Assembly: GCF_030272615.1 (NCBI RefSeq)
Contig: NC_081413.1
Coordinates: 603,698,709 to 603,762,708, forward strand
Source: Cryptomeria japonica
Taxonomy: Eukaryota > Streptophyta > Pinopsida > Cupressales > Cupressaceae
Length of the DNA: 64,000 nucleotides
Direction: 5' to 3'
Part shown: one piece after another, positions 47,180-58,972 of the stretch
Layout of the letters: each line of letters starts with the position of its first letter
Position numbering within the stretch: position 1 is the first letter of the stretch
The notes under the pieces: model-generated
The model's input: the letters and a program-made list of their open reading frames with translations, nothing else
The model's database searches: none
What the model was told of the DNA's origin: nothing
Translations under genes and position numbers: made by a program

Positions 47180-48190
47180 ATTAGGAACATGAAAATCCCC
47201 CAATATAAACAAAATAAAGATTGACTAAAATAATTTTTTTTTAAAGAACAAGTTTTATACCCAATCCAGAGAAATCCAAAGGTGACAAAATTGAGAAAAA
47301 TAAAAAATCGCATTAAGAAAAATTTGGGGTCCAAAGTGTCATTGGTCCCTTTACTAGATAGCCAATGTTAATAACTAGACATGGTATCATAGTTGAGATT
47401 AGGTTTTTGTTTCTTAGGAGAACATAGTAGGTCTTTGCGCAAGGAAATAACATGTGAGGAGGATATCATTTCATCCTTGAAGGCAATTCTTTTTCTGGAG
47501 TTGCATGGAGATGAAGGGTTTTGATCCTAGTCAATTAGGGAATCATAGGGCAGGGTATGGTTAACAATAGGCATATTCACCAAGTAGTAGTTGTAAATAG
47601 ATTAAATTAAACCCTAATGCAATAGAGGAAAAACCCCCTTAGCAACACATTTACCCATAGAAGAGAAAATAAAGAATGGATAACTTACTAGTTTGTGAGG
47701 CCTCAAACGATTCAGGAAGGCGGAAATGGTAGTCATGAACTATTACAATCTCCCTTTCAAAGTTAAAAAAATGATAAGATGGTAGGTCATAGCTCCCCAT
47801 GATGGCGGCGAATCTTCCCTATTAAACCCAATTTGGTGCCTCTTCATTTGTTCTTTTTCCTGTAGGAAAAGAGAGATGTAATCTTCATAAGCTTGTTTTT
47901 GGCTCAACCAAGGAACCTTTTCTCATTCACATTTATGCCTAGTAACTTGTGCTATAAGTTCCTTTGACACCTCATCTTAACAACCCCAACCACAACTCTA
48001 CCATTTCTCCAACCGCTCATAAACTATGAAGACAAATCTTTGTCGCTTCCTTTCATAATCTCAAAAAATTGGGTTATTCCTCGCTTGTCAAATATATCTA
48101 AGATTTGTGTGTTCTTAAGAAAGGTGAACGATGTAGGTTCAACCCATAGCCTCTGGCCTCCCACGACTACGATTCCTTTATCATTTTGTT

Positions 48191-51095
48191 GCTTATAACT
48201 AAAAATGAGAATAATAAAAATAATAGAATTTGAATTATATATGAATAATATTTGAAAATAAATATTATTATTGTTAATGTAAAGAAATCTATAAAGAATC
48301 ACGAAAATAATTGTTGCCCACATTTAAATATTTTAAAATGCATGTACTAGCACAAAGTATCAATCACAATTTTTATTAAAAAAAAGGTCTTAATAGTTAA
48401 TTTAGTATAAAAAAAATGAGACAATATAAAGCAACTTATTAGAAGAATATCTGAAAATAATTCTATTATTTGGTCCACTTGGAATTAAAAAGAGAATTAT
48501 CTTCAAAGTGGTGGTCCCTAAGTGAAAAGACATTTTTCATCATATCTATATTATCTATTGCTAGCACATGGCATGTATATTTAAAAATAGTTTATAAAGT
48601 ACCCTCGGAACTTGTGATTAAAAAATAGTTTAAAAAAAGTACCTTTTGGATATTGTATATTAAAAAGTTTTTGAAAAAGGCTTAATTTTTTTTGGAAATG
48701 AATGAAAAAGTTTTGTTGTCATTATAAATGACAAAGATCATTAAGTCACATTTTTTTATCTTTATGCTCTCATATTTAATATTAGAGTCCATACGTCCAA
48801 GCACTACATTTTGAGCTTTTTAGATTAATCTTATTTAACATTTTTATAAATTGGTGCATTAAAATATGAATTGTTGCAAATATAAATATTTTATAGCTGG
48901 ATGACAATTGACAATAATAGTGTTTTATATTGTTGTAGAATTTTAGAGTTGCTCCATTTATAGGCCTCTACTATGTGTTTTAATATATAGTGTAAAGAAA
49001 AAGAAATGTTGAATAGGACTAATTGAAAAGGCTATCAGATATTCGAAATTGAAAAGTAATATTTATAGGTAAAGTTGAATGTGAAGGTTATATATGAAAA
49101 GATGGGGTTATTTTAATGATCAATAAATTACAGTAAAATTAAAAGTTATTTTGCAAGAAAATAATGTTTTATACAAAGTTATGAGGTTGTTGTAGATGAT
49201 CTATTAGATAAGGGAAAATAAGATTTATTTATAGATTAAAAAAATCTAAATGGAATATGGAATAGCATAATGCATGGGTGAAATTTTTTTTGGGAGGAAG
49301 GGACATATTATTTTTTCTAATAAAACTAAAATACTAATTAAAAAAATTCATGGACAAATTTATTTAAGTTCACATGAAGAGGTGAGTCTACTGTATGCAA
49401 TCTAAGAGCTCTCACTCTCTTTGAAAATTTTGATTTAGCATATAATTTTTTATTCATTTTGCGTAATAAAATTGATTCAAATTTTTTTGGAGTGTTGTAA
49501 TCAAGTCATTTGTTGTGGTTTATATATATATATATATATATAATCATTATAGGACATGATTTTATTTTCATATGTTTAGTGTTTCCTTTTTCTTTGATAT
49601 TTTTTAGATCTCCCCTTTCAACTTATAAGCATATATTTACTATTCTTGGTATCATCATTAATTAAGAGGTATACAAAGGATATTTTCAATAACTTTTTGA
49701 AATTAAATGTAGGATGAGTTGATGTGGGTTTTGACAAAACCATATACATGTGCACTAGGTAAAATGACAAAGGTTGTTCTTCTATTTGAAAGGTGGCTAG
49801 ACTCAAGAGTCTTCATTAAACATTATTAAAATAATATAGTAGATACAAAAGGTTTACTAAAATCCCTTAGTTGGAAATGAATTTTTGACTAGTCCAAATT
49901 TCATAAGGAGTTACATGAATATTAGAATAATCAACACGAAAAATGTCTTTAATGAAAATCTACACTATTAGAAAAAGTTAGTTTTCAGATCATTTAAAAT
50001 CTTCAATATGTGAGAGGAAAATAGACAATTATATGCATAAATTTCACAATATTATAAATTTAATCTATAAACTTTTATGATCTAAAATTTATTATTATAG
50101 TCTTAGTCTAACACCATGATGAAAAATATAGAAAAAGGAAAGGGGGAGAGAAAATGGTTAAAGAATAAAATAAAATTTAAATTTTCTCTCTTTCTTCCTA
50201 CACAACATTTTTTAAATAGATAGATTCAACACAAAATTTATCTATAATAGACTAGTTACCCATAATTCAAACATAAGATGGTATAATCTTTGAAAGATTC
50301 GACTATAAATGAAAGATAAACGTACTTTTAATTAGTATCATCTAAATTATCAAATACGACACTTTACCAGTTACAAGAAGTAAATGGTCTAGATCATATG
50401 TTAAAATTTATCAATATTTAATAAATTAAATATATAAAATTACATTAAAAGAAAATAAATTTAAATAATGTTTTAACATATGAAAATTAGAAAATCCAAT
50501 AAAATGTAAAATTTAGTATAACATGATTTGTATCCATCTATAAAGATGTAAAATTAATTATATATACCAATAACCATTTCCTCTAAAATAAAAAAATAAC
50601 AAAAAGAAAAAGTAATGATATGAAAGGTCATCTTGGATTGTCCTTTCACTTTTTATTCATTCATTACACATCATCTAAAATTTGATGTGCAAATACATGT
50701 CACAAGACTAATGCACTCTTTTCAAGAACTTTAATCCTCTTGTGATCTCATCACTTGACATAATATTCATTAAATATCGATACATTATTGTGTCATATCC
50801 CTAGTTCATCCTCTTCATTTTTCATTTTTACTTCCTTAAGATATAAAAAAAACTTACATTCATTAATTTTTTAATTAGTTAAAGTGAAATTGCATCAATT
50901 TAATATTTTTTAAATTTCTAATTCCTTAGAGTTAAAACCCTTTAAAATGAATATATTAACATTGTATTGTAAATCGTCAAAGAAAATATGGGTTGTTTTG
51001 AAAGATACAAGCATTATAGTCTACCCTCAGTCGTAGATTGACAGATTGCTAAAAAATGGTGCTTAACCAATTCTTTGTCTAGATTCATATGTCTA
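48191..51095. other. A+T-rich sequence without recognised features
   Basis: Only short chance frames. A TA microsatellite lies at about 49522-49542. I see no LTR ends, coding motif or RNA gene. Confidence 0.6.
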
Positions 51096-51099
51096 TCTA

Positions 51100-51540
51100 T
51101 TGGCCTTAAAAATTCTATTAAATGGGTCCCGCAACTCTAGTTGGTTGAAATTGAATTTTGATGGTTCTTCTGAAGGAAATCCAAGCCAGGTGGGTGGGGG
51201 TGGGGTCATTCGTTACCATAGGGGTAATTTGATCCTTGCCCAGTGTCCAATTTGGGAATGCAAACTTCAAGTGTTGTGGAGGTGGTAGAAATCTATTATG
51301 GCTTAGTTAATGTGAATGATAGAATATACAATCAAATCATCATAGGTGATTAAAAAAATTCTATTTAAATGCTCATAAATGAAGCCAAACCCAACTAGAA
51401 GTGTGAACATCTTATTGCCAAGTGTCAAGACCTTATTCATGGGATGAGCCACATACATCTTTGTCATACAAGGAGGGGAGGAAATAAAGTTGCAAGCATG
51501 ATGGCTTCTTTAAGCCTATTTTCCAATCATTTGAAAATAT
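51100..51540 (+). pseudogene. RNase H fragment, probably from a LINE ORF2 end
   Basis: The frame at 51100 reads WLKLNFDGSSEGNPSQVGGG then GVIRYHRGNLILA, the N-terminal strands of a plant RNase H-type domain (RVT_3) including the first catalytic Asp in NFDG. After a stop near 51286 the other frames give GLVNVNDR and SHIHLCHTRRGGNKVASMMA, matching the C-terminal helix with its HxxREGNxxAD-type pattern, here decayed. Such domains close the ORF2 of many plant LINEs. No reverse transcriptase precedes it. Confidence 0.65.
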
Positions 51541-53742
51541 TGATGTGTATTTATGATATCCTAGATATGGTTTGTGTTGCTATCTTTGAGAACATAAAGA
51601 CTCATGATGGAGTATAATCCAAGGATTACCTTTTTTCTTACTATCGCCACCCTTTTGGCCAATTATTTATTGTATTGGTGGTGAATGCCTCTTTCAAACA
51701 ATAGTGTCACTTTCCCCAACACTTGTAATTGTTTTCTTGTTCATATTGTTGGTTTTTTCTCTCCCCATCTAGTTTTTGTTTCTAAGATCTCTGTGATAAC
51801 TATGGGGGGTGACCTCATACAAACTAAGCAAAAACATTGTCCTGAACTTGAAAATAATGTCAATTTATGGAAGAAAGTGGTCAAGGGTAACCTTCCTAGC
51901 TATGTGGAGGGCATGTAGGGCTTTGATCCTGAGTTATCCTAAAAAATTCTCAGTCATGGGAGAAGGATGAGGTGAACAGTGGGGGATTCAATTTCAAAGT
52001 CTCATTAAACACCATTATTTCTATCATTGGGTTATTATAGGAGGGAATAAATTTTCCAAAGAAGTCGAAAGGGTCCTATAAGTTAATTTAAGAGATTTTT
52101 CAAGCTTGGCGAAGGGGTTTCGAGGTTGCCGAGTGTGTATAACAAAGAGGGACTTCCCTAAAATTTGGAATGATGAAACCCTGTTACTTTTGAAATACTT
52201 CACTCTGGATGGGTGGTTTAAAAGGTTCCATACCCAGTCTTCCCTATGTTGAACCATGTCAGGTAAGACATATAATTGATGTTTTCCTTTTGGTTTTTTT
52301 CTTCTCTAACTCAATCTGTTGGTACAGCTAAGTCCAAAAATCCCTTCCCCCTTTAGCAATGGTTAATTCTTGGGCTCTATAACTTCCATCTGGCTTTATC
52401 CCTTGGACCCTCATTATTTTCTTGTTGCCCCTTATCAGATTCTAAATTAGTGGTGGACCTCTCAGTACCTCTATTGCAAAACCTGGCCCCAATACTACTT
52501 TTGCATCTAAGCCCAAGCTAGTTCCTACTCACTTCAACCCTAGTAGGTGAATGAAATAAAAAATCTCCCCTAAACCTCATTCCAAGGAAGTGGAGCTATT
52601 GGAATCATATGAGGGGAATATTTTGAGGAATATGATTCCTCCTTGGCCTCAAAGTTTGACTGATCTCCTATAGCCTCAATGGTTAAACTTAACTACATAA
52701 TAGCATTGTTATTGATCTATAACTTAAAAAGTTGTAAAATAAAAATACATGTGCACTATCCTAACTTTTACATAGTTTATATGAAATTGTAAAATTTAGA
52801 AAGTTTTCTAAGTGTCAAATTCTTCATCTTAGGAGAACTTGTAAATTTTCTAAGTATGTTCTTCCTCTTCCTACACATTAGCACATGGTGCTCGCTTTCA
52901 AGTTACAATTTTTATTAATACTTGGTCTTGACACTTGATGTTAAACTTCACATTATAAAAATTAAATATTTGAAGTGTCAAATTATTACTCTTAAAAGAA
53001 TTTGTAATTTTTTTGGAGTATTTTCTCCCTCTTCCTACACATTAGTACATGGTGATTATTTTCAAGTTGCAATTTTTCTTCACCTTTAAGATTTTTCTTA
53101 TGATAACAAATAAAAAGAACTATTTAAACCAAAATTTACAAGTACCAAGAAAATAAGGCATAAGGGCTTCTTAGTATGGACAATAAAAGAGTACTATGGA
53201 ATGACTAATACTTAAAAACATTTTTAAATTTTTGCACAATCATTAATTTCTATTGAGATTTCTATGAAAATTTGTATTCCTAAGGATTGCAACTTTTTTA
53301 AGGATTATAAATGGTTGTCTTATAGTCATTTTAATTTGTTTACTTTAAAGGAAGTTTACATGTAGGATTTAACTCATTGGTCTCCTAAACCTCATTGGAG
53401 TCTTAAATAATAGTGTATATTTAGCTTCAAATTCTGGATAAAAATGACTAGAAAAATATAGAAATCAAAATAGACTTTGATACTCAAGTGCTAGGCTAGA
53501 ATACCTTATATTGCAACCTACTTTTGAGAGATAGATTAAAATGTATATTGGTTCGACTAGTTACTTTTCCATTTTGTCATTGTGCTCAAAATATGAAGCA
53601 TATTTTATAGGATTGCACTCATTCTAAGAAGTAATGGATTGTTGTTTTACAAATTTATCAATCATTTTTATTCATGAATTAAAATAAAAAGATGTTATAT
53701 ATAGTTTTAGTATGTATAGTAATGTGATTCTTGATTTAACTA
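51541..53742. other. Mostly unannotated, with one diverged tandem duplication
   Basis: 51790-52260 gives coding-like scraps (for instance KFSKEVERVL, FSSLAKGFRGCRVCITKRDF) that I cannot assign. 52809-52914 and 52972-53078 are two diverged copies of one segment, sharing CCTCTTCCTACACATTAG. The rest is A+T-rich. Confidence 0.45.
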
Positions 53743-53747
53743 GTGTA

Positions 53748-56235
53748 TGTTGAACACTAGATGTCACTGAGAGGGGGGGTTAATCAGTGATTTCCAATCT
53801 TAGCCCTTTTCTGACCTATGCATGTAAATTGGTTAACGGATCTAACATAAAACAAATATACCAGTTAGATGAGAGACTAACACAAATGCAACCACACATA
53901 AAAGGGAAATCTTATAACATCATATGTACGAGGAAAACCCAAGATGGGAAAAACCTCAGTGAGAAGTACTACTGGAGACTATTGCTCCAATCTAGTCTCA
54001 CAATGAAACACTTCCGTTACAACATTTAGGGAACCAACCCAAGGAGTACCAATCCTTTTTTAGGGCACCAACCCGAGGAGCACCAACCCAAGGAGCACCA
54101 ACCCATGCACCGAGCTCTAACTTAGTGACTATAAAATCATATTTTGAATACAAAAGTTATCTTCTTGTTAAAAAAGAAATTTGTAACTCTCATGTATATC
54201 TCTTCATTAGTTCTCCTCTCTACAGATCTTTGTCAGTTCTCTACTCATGTTCTATCTACTACAACCTTATCTCCTATTGCAACTCACTCTTTGTTGCACC
54301 CTTACCAGTTCATTCTCTTCCCCTTCTCTATCGATTCTTCTCACTTCACACTACCAGTTCTCAGCTTGCTGGTTACTTTAGTTGCAGGCTTAACTCTACA
54401 CTGATCTTCTCTGTTTCTTCTCTATAGGATCACTCTTCTCTTGTTCCTCTGCCAGCTACTTCTCTTGCTTAGAAGTTCACACTACTATCAGGCTCAATGA
54501 TAGTCTAGCAGTTTTTTTACCCTCGCCGGTTGCACTTTGGTCACTAGTTCTCTCTTGAGCACACAATCACCGTGATCTTCAATGAACTCTTTGATTAGTT
54601 GACTATTTGCTTCTCTTTCACTCTCTATCCTTCATCACTCGACCTGCAGCATCATCAAGGCCTTCTATCATGAGTTGAAATATTTATACTTGATTTTTTC
54701 CCACCATGAATGTCATTCAAACTTCTGGCTCGCTAGGTTTTCTTCATCGACCTCAAGGCAGATCAAATATAATTAGATCCCCATCTAGAGATCGACCGCC
54801 TATAATGGATCAAACAAACTCTGCCTATCCTATTGTGTTCAGTACAGGTTTGCCTTATTTGGAAAACACAACACCTTCCATCTGCACTTGTCAAACACCT
54901 ATGAAATGATCATGCAGATAGATTTACCTACCCTGATCAGCGTCTGGGTACTTTGCCTTGATCATGAAGTCATCAAATCAGATCTCTTTCCTCAGATCCA
55001 TTTTGAGCTGCACTCTTATGCTTTTCGACCCATGAAACATGCTATCAACATTAATGTCGACCAGTCACCACCTACCTCATTGAAAACACTTTCACTAACC
55101 TGTGCATGCATGCCAATTCCCCTCCACATGGCCCCTTTGTCAACATCCACCTTTCTAAGTCTTATATGTCCGTCTAGATAGGATCACCGACCAACAACAC
55201 AATCGGGTTCATCTATCGATTCATAGACCTTGTCTATCATACCCTAACCAGTCTACCTTCAACCTTAAAATTTTCTTCTCTTTCGGTGGAGAACCTAAAC
55301 TGGTCAGCACACATGCCAACCTACCTCATGCACATCTTAATCAGATGGGATCCTTCCACATCTGCACTTTGTCAGCATTACCAGTGGACATACTTATCGG
55401 TAGACACCTTGATGACACCATGTCATCAACCTTCAAGTGCCTCCATCTTTCTGCATCTGTGGCAACACCTTTCTTCACCACTGGACTGGTTTTGCTTTTA
55501 ACATGTTTGTCAAAGTGACAACCATATCTTTCAATCTCTTTACTAGCAAATCAACATGTCTATCTGGTTGATTTGGTGCATATCTCTGATCTCATGCACC
55601 TAAGGAAACTCAGAGTTTCACCAATTGATCTGATGTGAGCCTTCAAACACTTATCTTTAACTCTTTTATCATATATCCTAAAACTATGATGCATTCCATG
55701 CATAATAGGAGATAACCTCCACTTATTGGTGGGAGTGGATCCTTGTCATCTACATCCTGCATTGCATGAATGTGGCTTCCCTATTTGAGCAACATATCTT
55801 CAAATAGGCACATGTGATCTAGTTGGGCACATTTACTGTCAATCATCTTTACAAATGGTGACTTATTTTTTATGTGGTAGGAGTCCTGTTGTTTGATATC
55901 CACATAGCATACCAGTGGCCTGCACATACTTCACATTCAATTTTGATGTGATTGAGGTAACATTCCCCTTCTTCATCACAATCAATTGCCCAACATCCTG
56001 CTCTCTTGTTGGTTGGCAACTATGCACTGCCAACATGTTACTTACTGGTCTGCAGTCCTTATGTCTTCAACACAAGTCAGCACTAACTTGTGTACCGGTG
56101 ACTCCAATGGCCATGATGCTAGAGGACCTCAAAGATAGTACATCCAGTATGCAACAATGACAATACTGCACATACATCTCCCATACCAGTTGCCATCCTA
56201 TACTGGTTGACATTAATGACATCACAATGCCAATA
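53748..56235 (-). repeat. Solo Copia-type LTR, 2.5 kb
   Basis: It is flanked by GTGTA at 53743-53747 and 56236-56240. On the minus strand it starts TATTGGCATTG, a one-base change from TGTTGGCATT as in F, and ends ...GTTCAACA. Near the inner end it carries the inverted C-rich tract and CACTGA (53766-53776) and the U5 block CCCAAGATGGGAAAAACC (53938-53955). No primer site follows the end, and no coding sequence lies inside. It is nearly twice as long as the other Copia LTRs. The plus-strand open frames in it (54125-55501) are chance. Confidence 0.82.
54681..54688 (-). promoter_or_regulatory. TATA box in the 2.5 kb solo LTR
   Basis: TATAAATA on the minus strand; transcription would run toward 53748. 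Confidence 0.4.
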
Positions 56236-56240
56236 GTGTA

Positions 56241-57388
56241 ATGGTGAGGAAAATTAGGGTTTCACTAATTGAGATAATAAACCACTAATCTTACTAAGAT
56301 AACCATTACATTGAAAGAGGGATAAATCCAATAAATCTATCCACAATTCAATTAGGAAAAACACTCACTATTGATTAGATTTACTTGTTTGTTCTCCACC
56401 CCCTTTTAGTTGAAATTGGATTTATATTGTGATGTATAGGGTAAATAAATAAATAATTGAAGTGAATCAAAAATAACAAAGTTCTACAAATATTAGATAG
56501 AGCCACAAATAAGGATTTAAGAAGAAGAAGAAGCAGAAAATTGGAACCTAATGCTCAAAATTTAGGCTAATTTGTCAAGATCATGGTGGTAGGTTACCTT
56601 GGTCATATAACTCTCTAATAGGAAAGTGGGATATTTTCCATATTACAAAGATGCACTATATCTATTGCTAGAAGCTCAAGAAAAATTCTCGAGGTCATTG
56701 GGGTAGGTCGCCCTTGTCCTCTACTTTTTGCTCCCTCAAAACTTGAACCTATTTTTCATCTTCAATTTTGTCAGAATCTTCGATCGTAACTCCTAAGTCA
56801 ATTTCCTTGATGAAGCTTGCTTGAATCCTCACACAAGGTTTTTTAGGATGTCATGTAGAATGTGTTCATAAAATTTTGATCATGGATGTCATCTTCAATG
56901 CTTGAACTTGACTTGACTTCTCCTTCAATGCTTGATGGATGCTTGATTGGTTGCTCGCTTAAATGGAATTTGGTAGTGTAATTCGAGTTAGATTAGATGG
57001 CTTAGGTTTCAAATTAGAGGGGTGGGTCTTCTTTTATACCTAACTATTTGAAAACTATTTAAATTTTTGGAGCAAGATGACATGGGACTTAAATTCTGTC
57101 TCACATGATGTGACTGTTATGAGGACCAAATTTGGATCTTGATTGAGAGGACCTAGGCGGTTTTGCACCATGAACTCGAGAATCAAGACTTTGCTTTGGG
57201 GAAAAGACAAGAGAGAAAGTTAAAATGCAAGTATGTGGGAGGTGTGAGTAGAATCAAAGTAGACATCAGGCATCAAAAGACTCCATCAATCCTACTGTGT
57301 TCAGAACATGTTTTCCTTATTTGGCAAACATGGGACCTTCTTCGATCTGTACTTGTCAAACACCTATGAAGCGATCATGCAGATATCT
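56241..57388. other. Unassigned sequence with a fragment of the 2.5 kb LTR
   Basis: 57285-57385 matches 54816-54920 of the solo LTR (shared CTTGTCAAACACCTATGAA). 56241-57284 shows no gene; an A+T-rich promoter-like patch and AGAAGAAGAAG at about 56521 are the only notes. Confidence 0.5.
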
Positions 57389-57393
57389 TCACC

Positions 57394-58613
57394 TGTTAGA
57401 AAGTTCAGATAACCGAAAGACAACTGAGCGAGGGGAGGTGAATCAGCTGTCATAGATTATAGGAACATTCAACAATTAAAACGTTAATACTAGAACCCAA
57501 AACAATAATATCAAAGTAGTAGTTAATCTAATTAAGCATAAACAATAATCACAAAATAAAAGCCATTGACACAACACCAAGATTTGTATGTGGAAAGCCT
57601 GGTGAATGAAAAAACCATGGTGGGAAGCCTACCCATAGTTAGACAATACTTTTGCACTAAGTATGTGAATTACAATGAAGGGGCCTGCACTTGTAGGAAG
57701 GCCAACAACCTAGAGCACACTGCTCATCACAAAAGGAGCCTCATTGACTACCTATAAATCATGACTACAATCCAGAGAAGTGTTGAACTACAAAAGATAG
57801 CATCTCCCATGTGAGAGTACAGTTCCAATTAAGCTCAATACTAGAGGACTAAATCCTCTTACATAAACTGAATTTGATCTCCAATGGTTGACCAAATCCT
57901 CTACCTGAATGATATTACATTATTCACACATTACATTACTTGACCATGACCTCTTACATTAACCATGATAATCTACAATGAGATCTTGCATCTATTTATA
58001 CAAACCCTCGACTATAAACAATCAGGTCAGCCACCACACAATAAATGAATTAAATAATTACAAACCATGTCGGTCTTAGAGAAAACAAGTAATATCAACA
58101 TATAAGACATCTTGAAAATACATCAATAGGTCCTATGCACATGTTACATTAAAGTCGGTCCATAACCTAGATCAACCGGGACCAAGTATAGATCCACACG
58201 CTTCAGCAATGATCTCCAACCTCCAAGTCTTGAACGTGATCACCAACAACATCCAAAAACTCCATTTGAAGCTACACCAACACCACTTATGCAATTCATC
58301 AAAGGTCTCCACTAAAAGCTCTACCAATGAAACCCTCGCCGAAACTAGAAACCAATATTCTAAGCAAGTAGGATAGCATCCAATCACCAGACCAAAACCA
58401 ACTAACCAAATATGTGTATAAGTATCATGAACAAGCCAATTCCTTCACCAGATTATACCAGAGCCTGCCAGATCATGCTAGATCCAAGTTAAATAGAAAC
58501 CACTCATCCTATCAGGACCAAAAGGGTGCTAGCAAAGCATCCAAGTAGCTAGTGTTGACATCAATGATAAAACATCAATGCAACACATAATCAATTCCAC
58601 CAAATGGCCAACA
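57394..58613 (-). repeat. 3' LTR of element G
   Basis: Pairs with 63212 onward. In plus coordinates it runs from TGTTAGAAAG to GGCCAACA. It carries the inverted U5 block (about 57590-57625) and a TATA box at 57993-58000. Confidence 0.9.
57993..58000 (-). promoter_or_regulatory. TATA box in the 3' LTR of G
   Basis: TATAAATA on the minus strand. In the LTR beginning at 63212 the matching site (about 63810-63818) reads differently and is weaker. Confidence 0.4.
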
Positions 58614-58972
58614 ATCTCCCCCTTTGGCATTGATGACAACACTAGATGTGAAAAACATCTAAGTGCCAAAAAAAATGCCAAACAAGTCTCTCCCTGTGGA
58701 AGACAACCAACAATCACCTGCATATAACTCTGAATATCAATATCTCTCCCCCTTTGACATTTTTGATTTCCTTTCTTTACCTTTTTCACATCAACATCTC
58801 TCCCCCTTTGACATCAATGCAGAAATCTGACAGAAATATAAAAGCAAAAAAAAAACATAAGTCTTTGAATCACAAAGATGACTACTCCCCCTGAGCAGTA
58901 GCATCCCACATCATTGCTAGAATGAATAGTATCTTAGATAATGCATGTTAGACTGATGCCAAACCACATCAA
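58614..58972 (-). other. 3' untranslated region and polypurine tract of G
   Basis: The minus strand has CAAAGGGGGAGAT at 58614-58626 next to the LTR. Further CAAAGGGGGAGA tracts occur at about 58745-58756 and 58798-58812. No coding sequence. Confidence 0.7.

Larger units (their letters stand above)
45240..48190 (-). pseudogene. Decayed repeat-associated ORF of unknown function, split by a solo LTR
   Basis: The minus strand shows coding-like text in two blocks. Block one (about 48190-47400) reads VVVGGQRLWVEPTSFTFLKN, ILDIFDKRGITQFFEIMKGS, then, with shifts, AYEDYISLFLQEKEQMKRHQ, FMTTISAFLNRLRPHKLVSY. Block two (45790-45240) reads RRGFLGDFITPWLDLEQYFI, then ISCGYAGMTRYFGVSPLNVH, LFHRIDWCKGRTSHPEVTCH and LYLLELKRYFQVT. 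The solo LTR at 46014-47179 separates them. The pattern reminds me of accessory ORFs in plant retroelement interiors, but I cannot name the family. It has many stops. Confidence 0.5.

Noticed and set aside
54125-55501. Several plus-strand frames of 60-100 codons, Ser/Leu-rich
   Set aside because: They lie inside the 2.5 kb solo LTR, overlap each other in different frames and have no motif.
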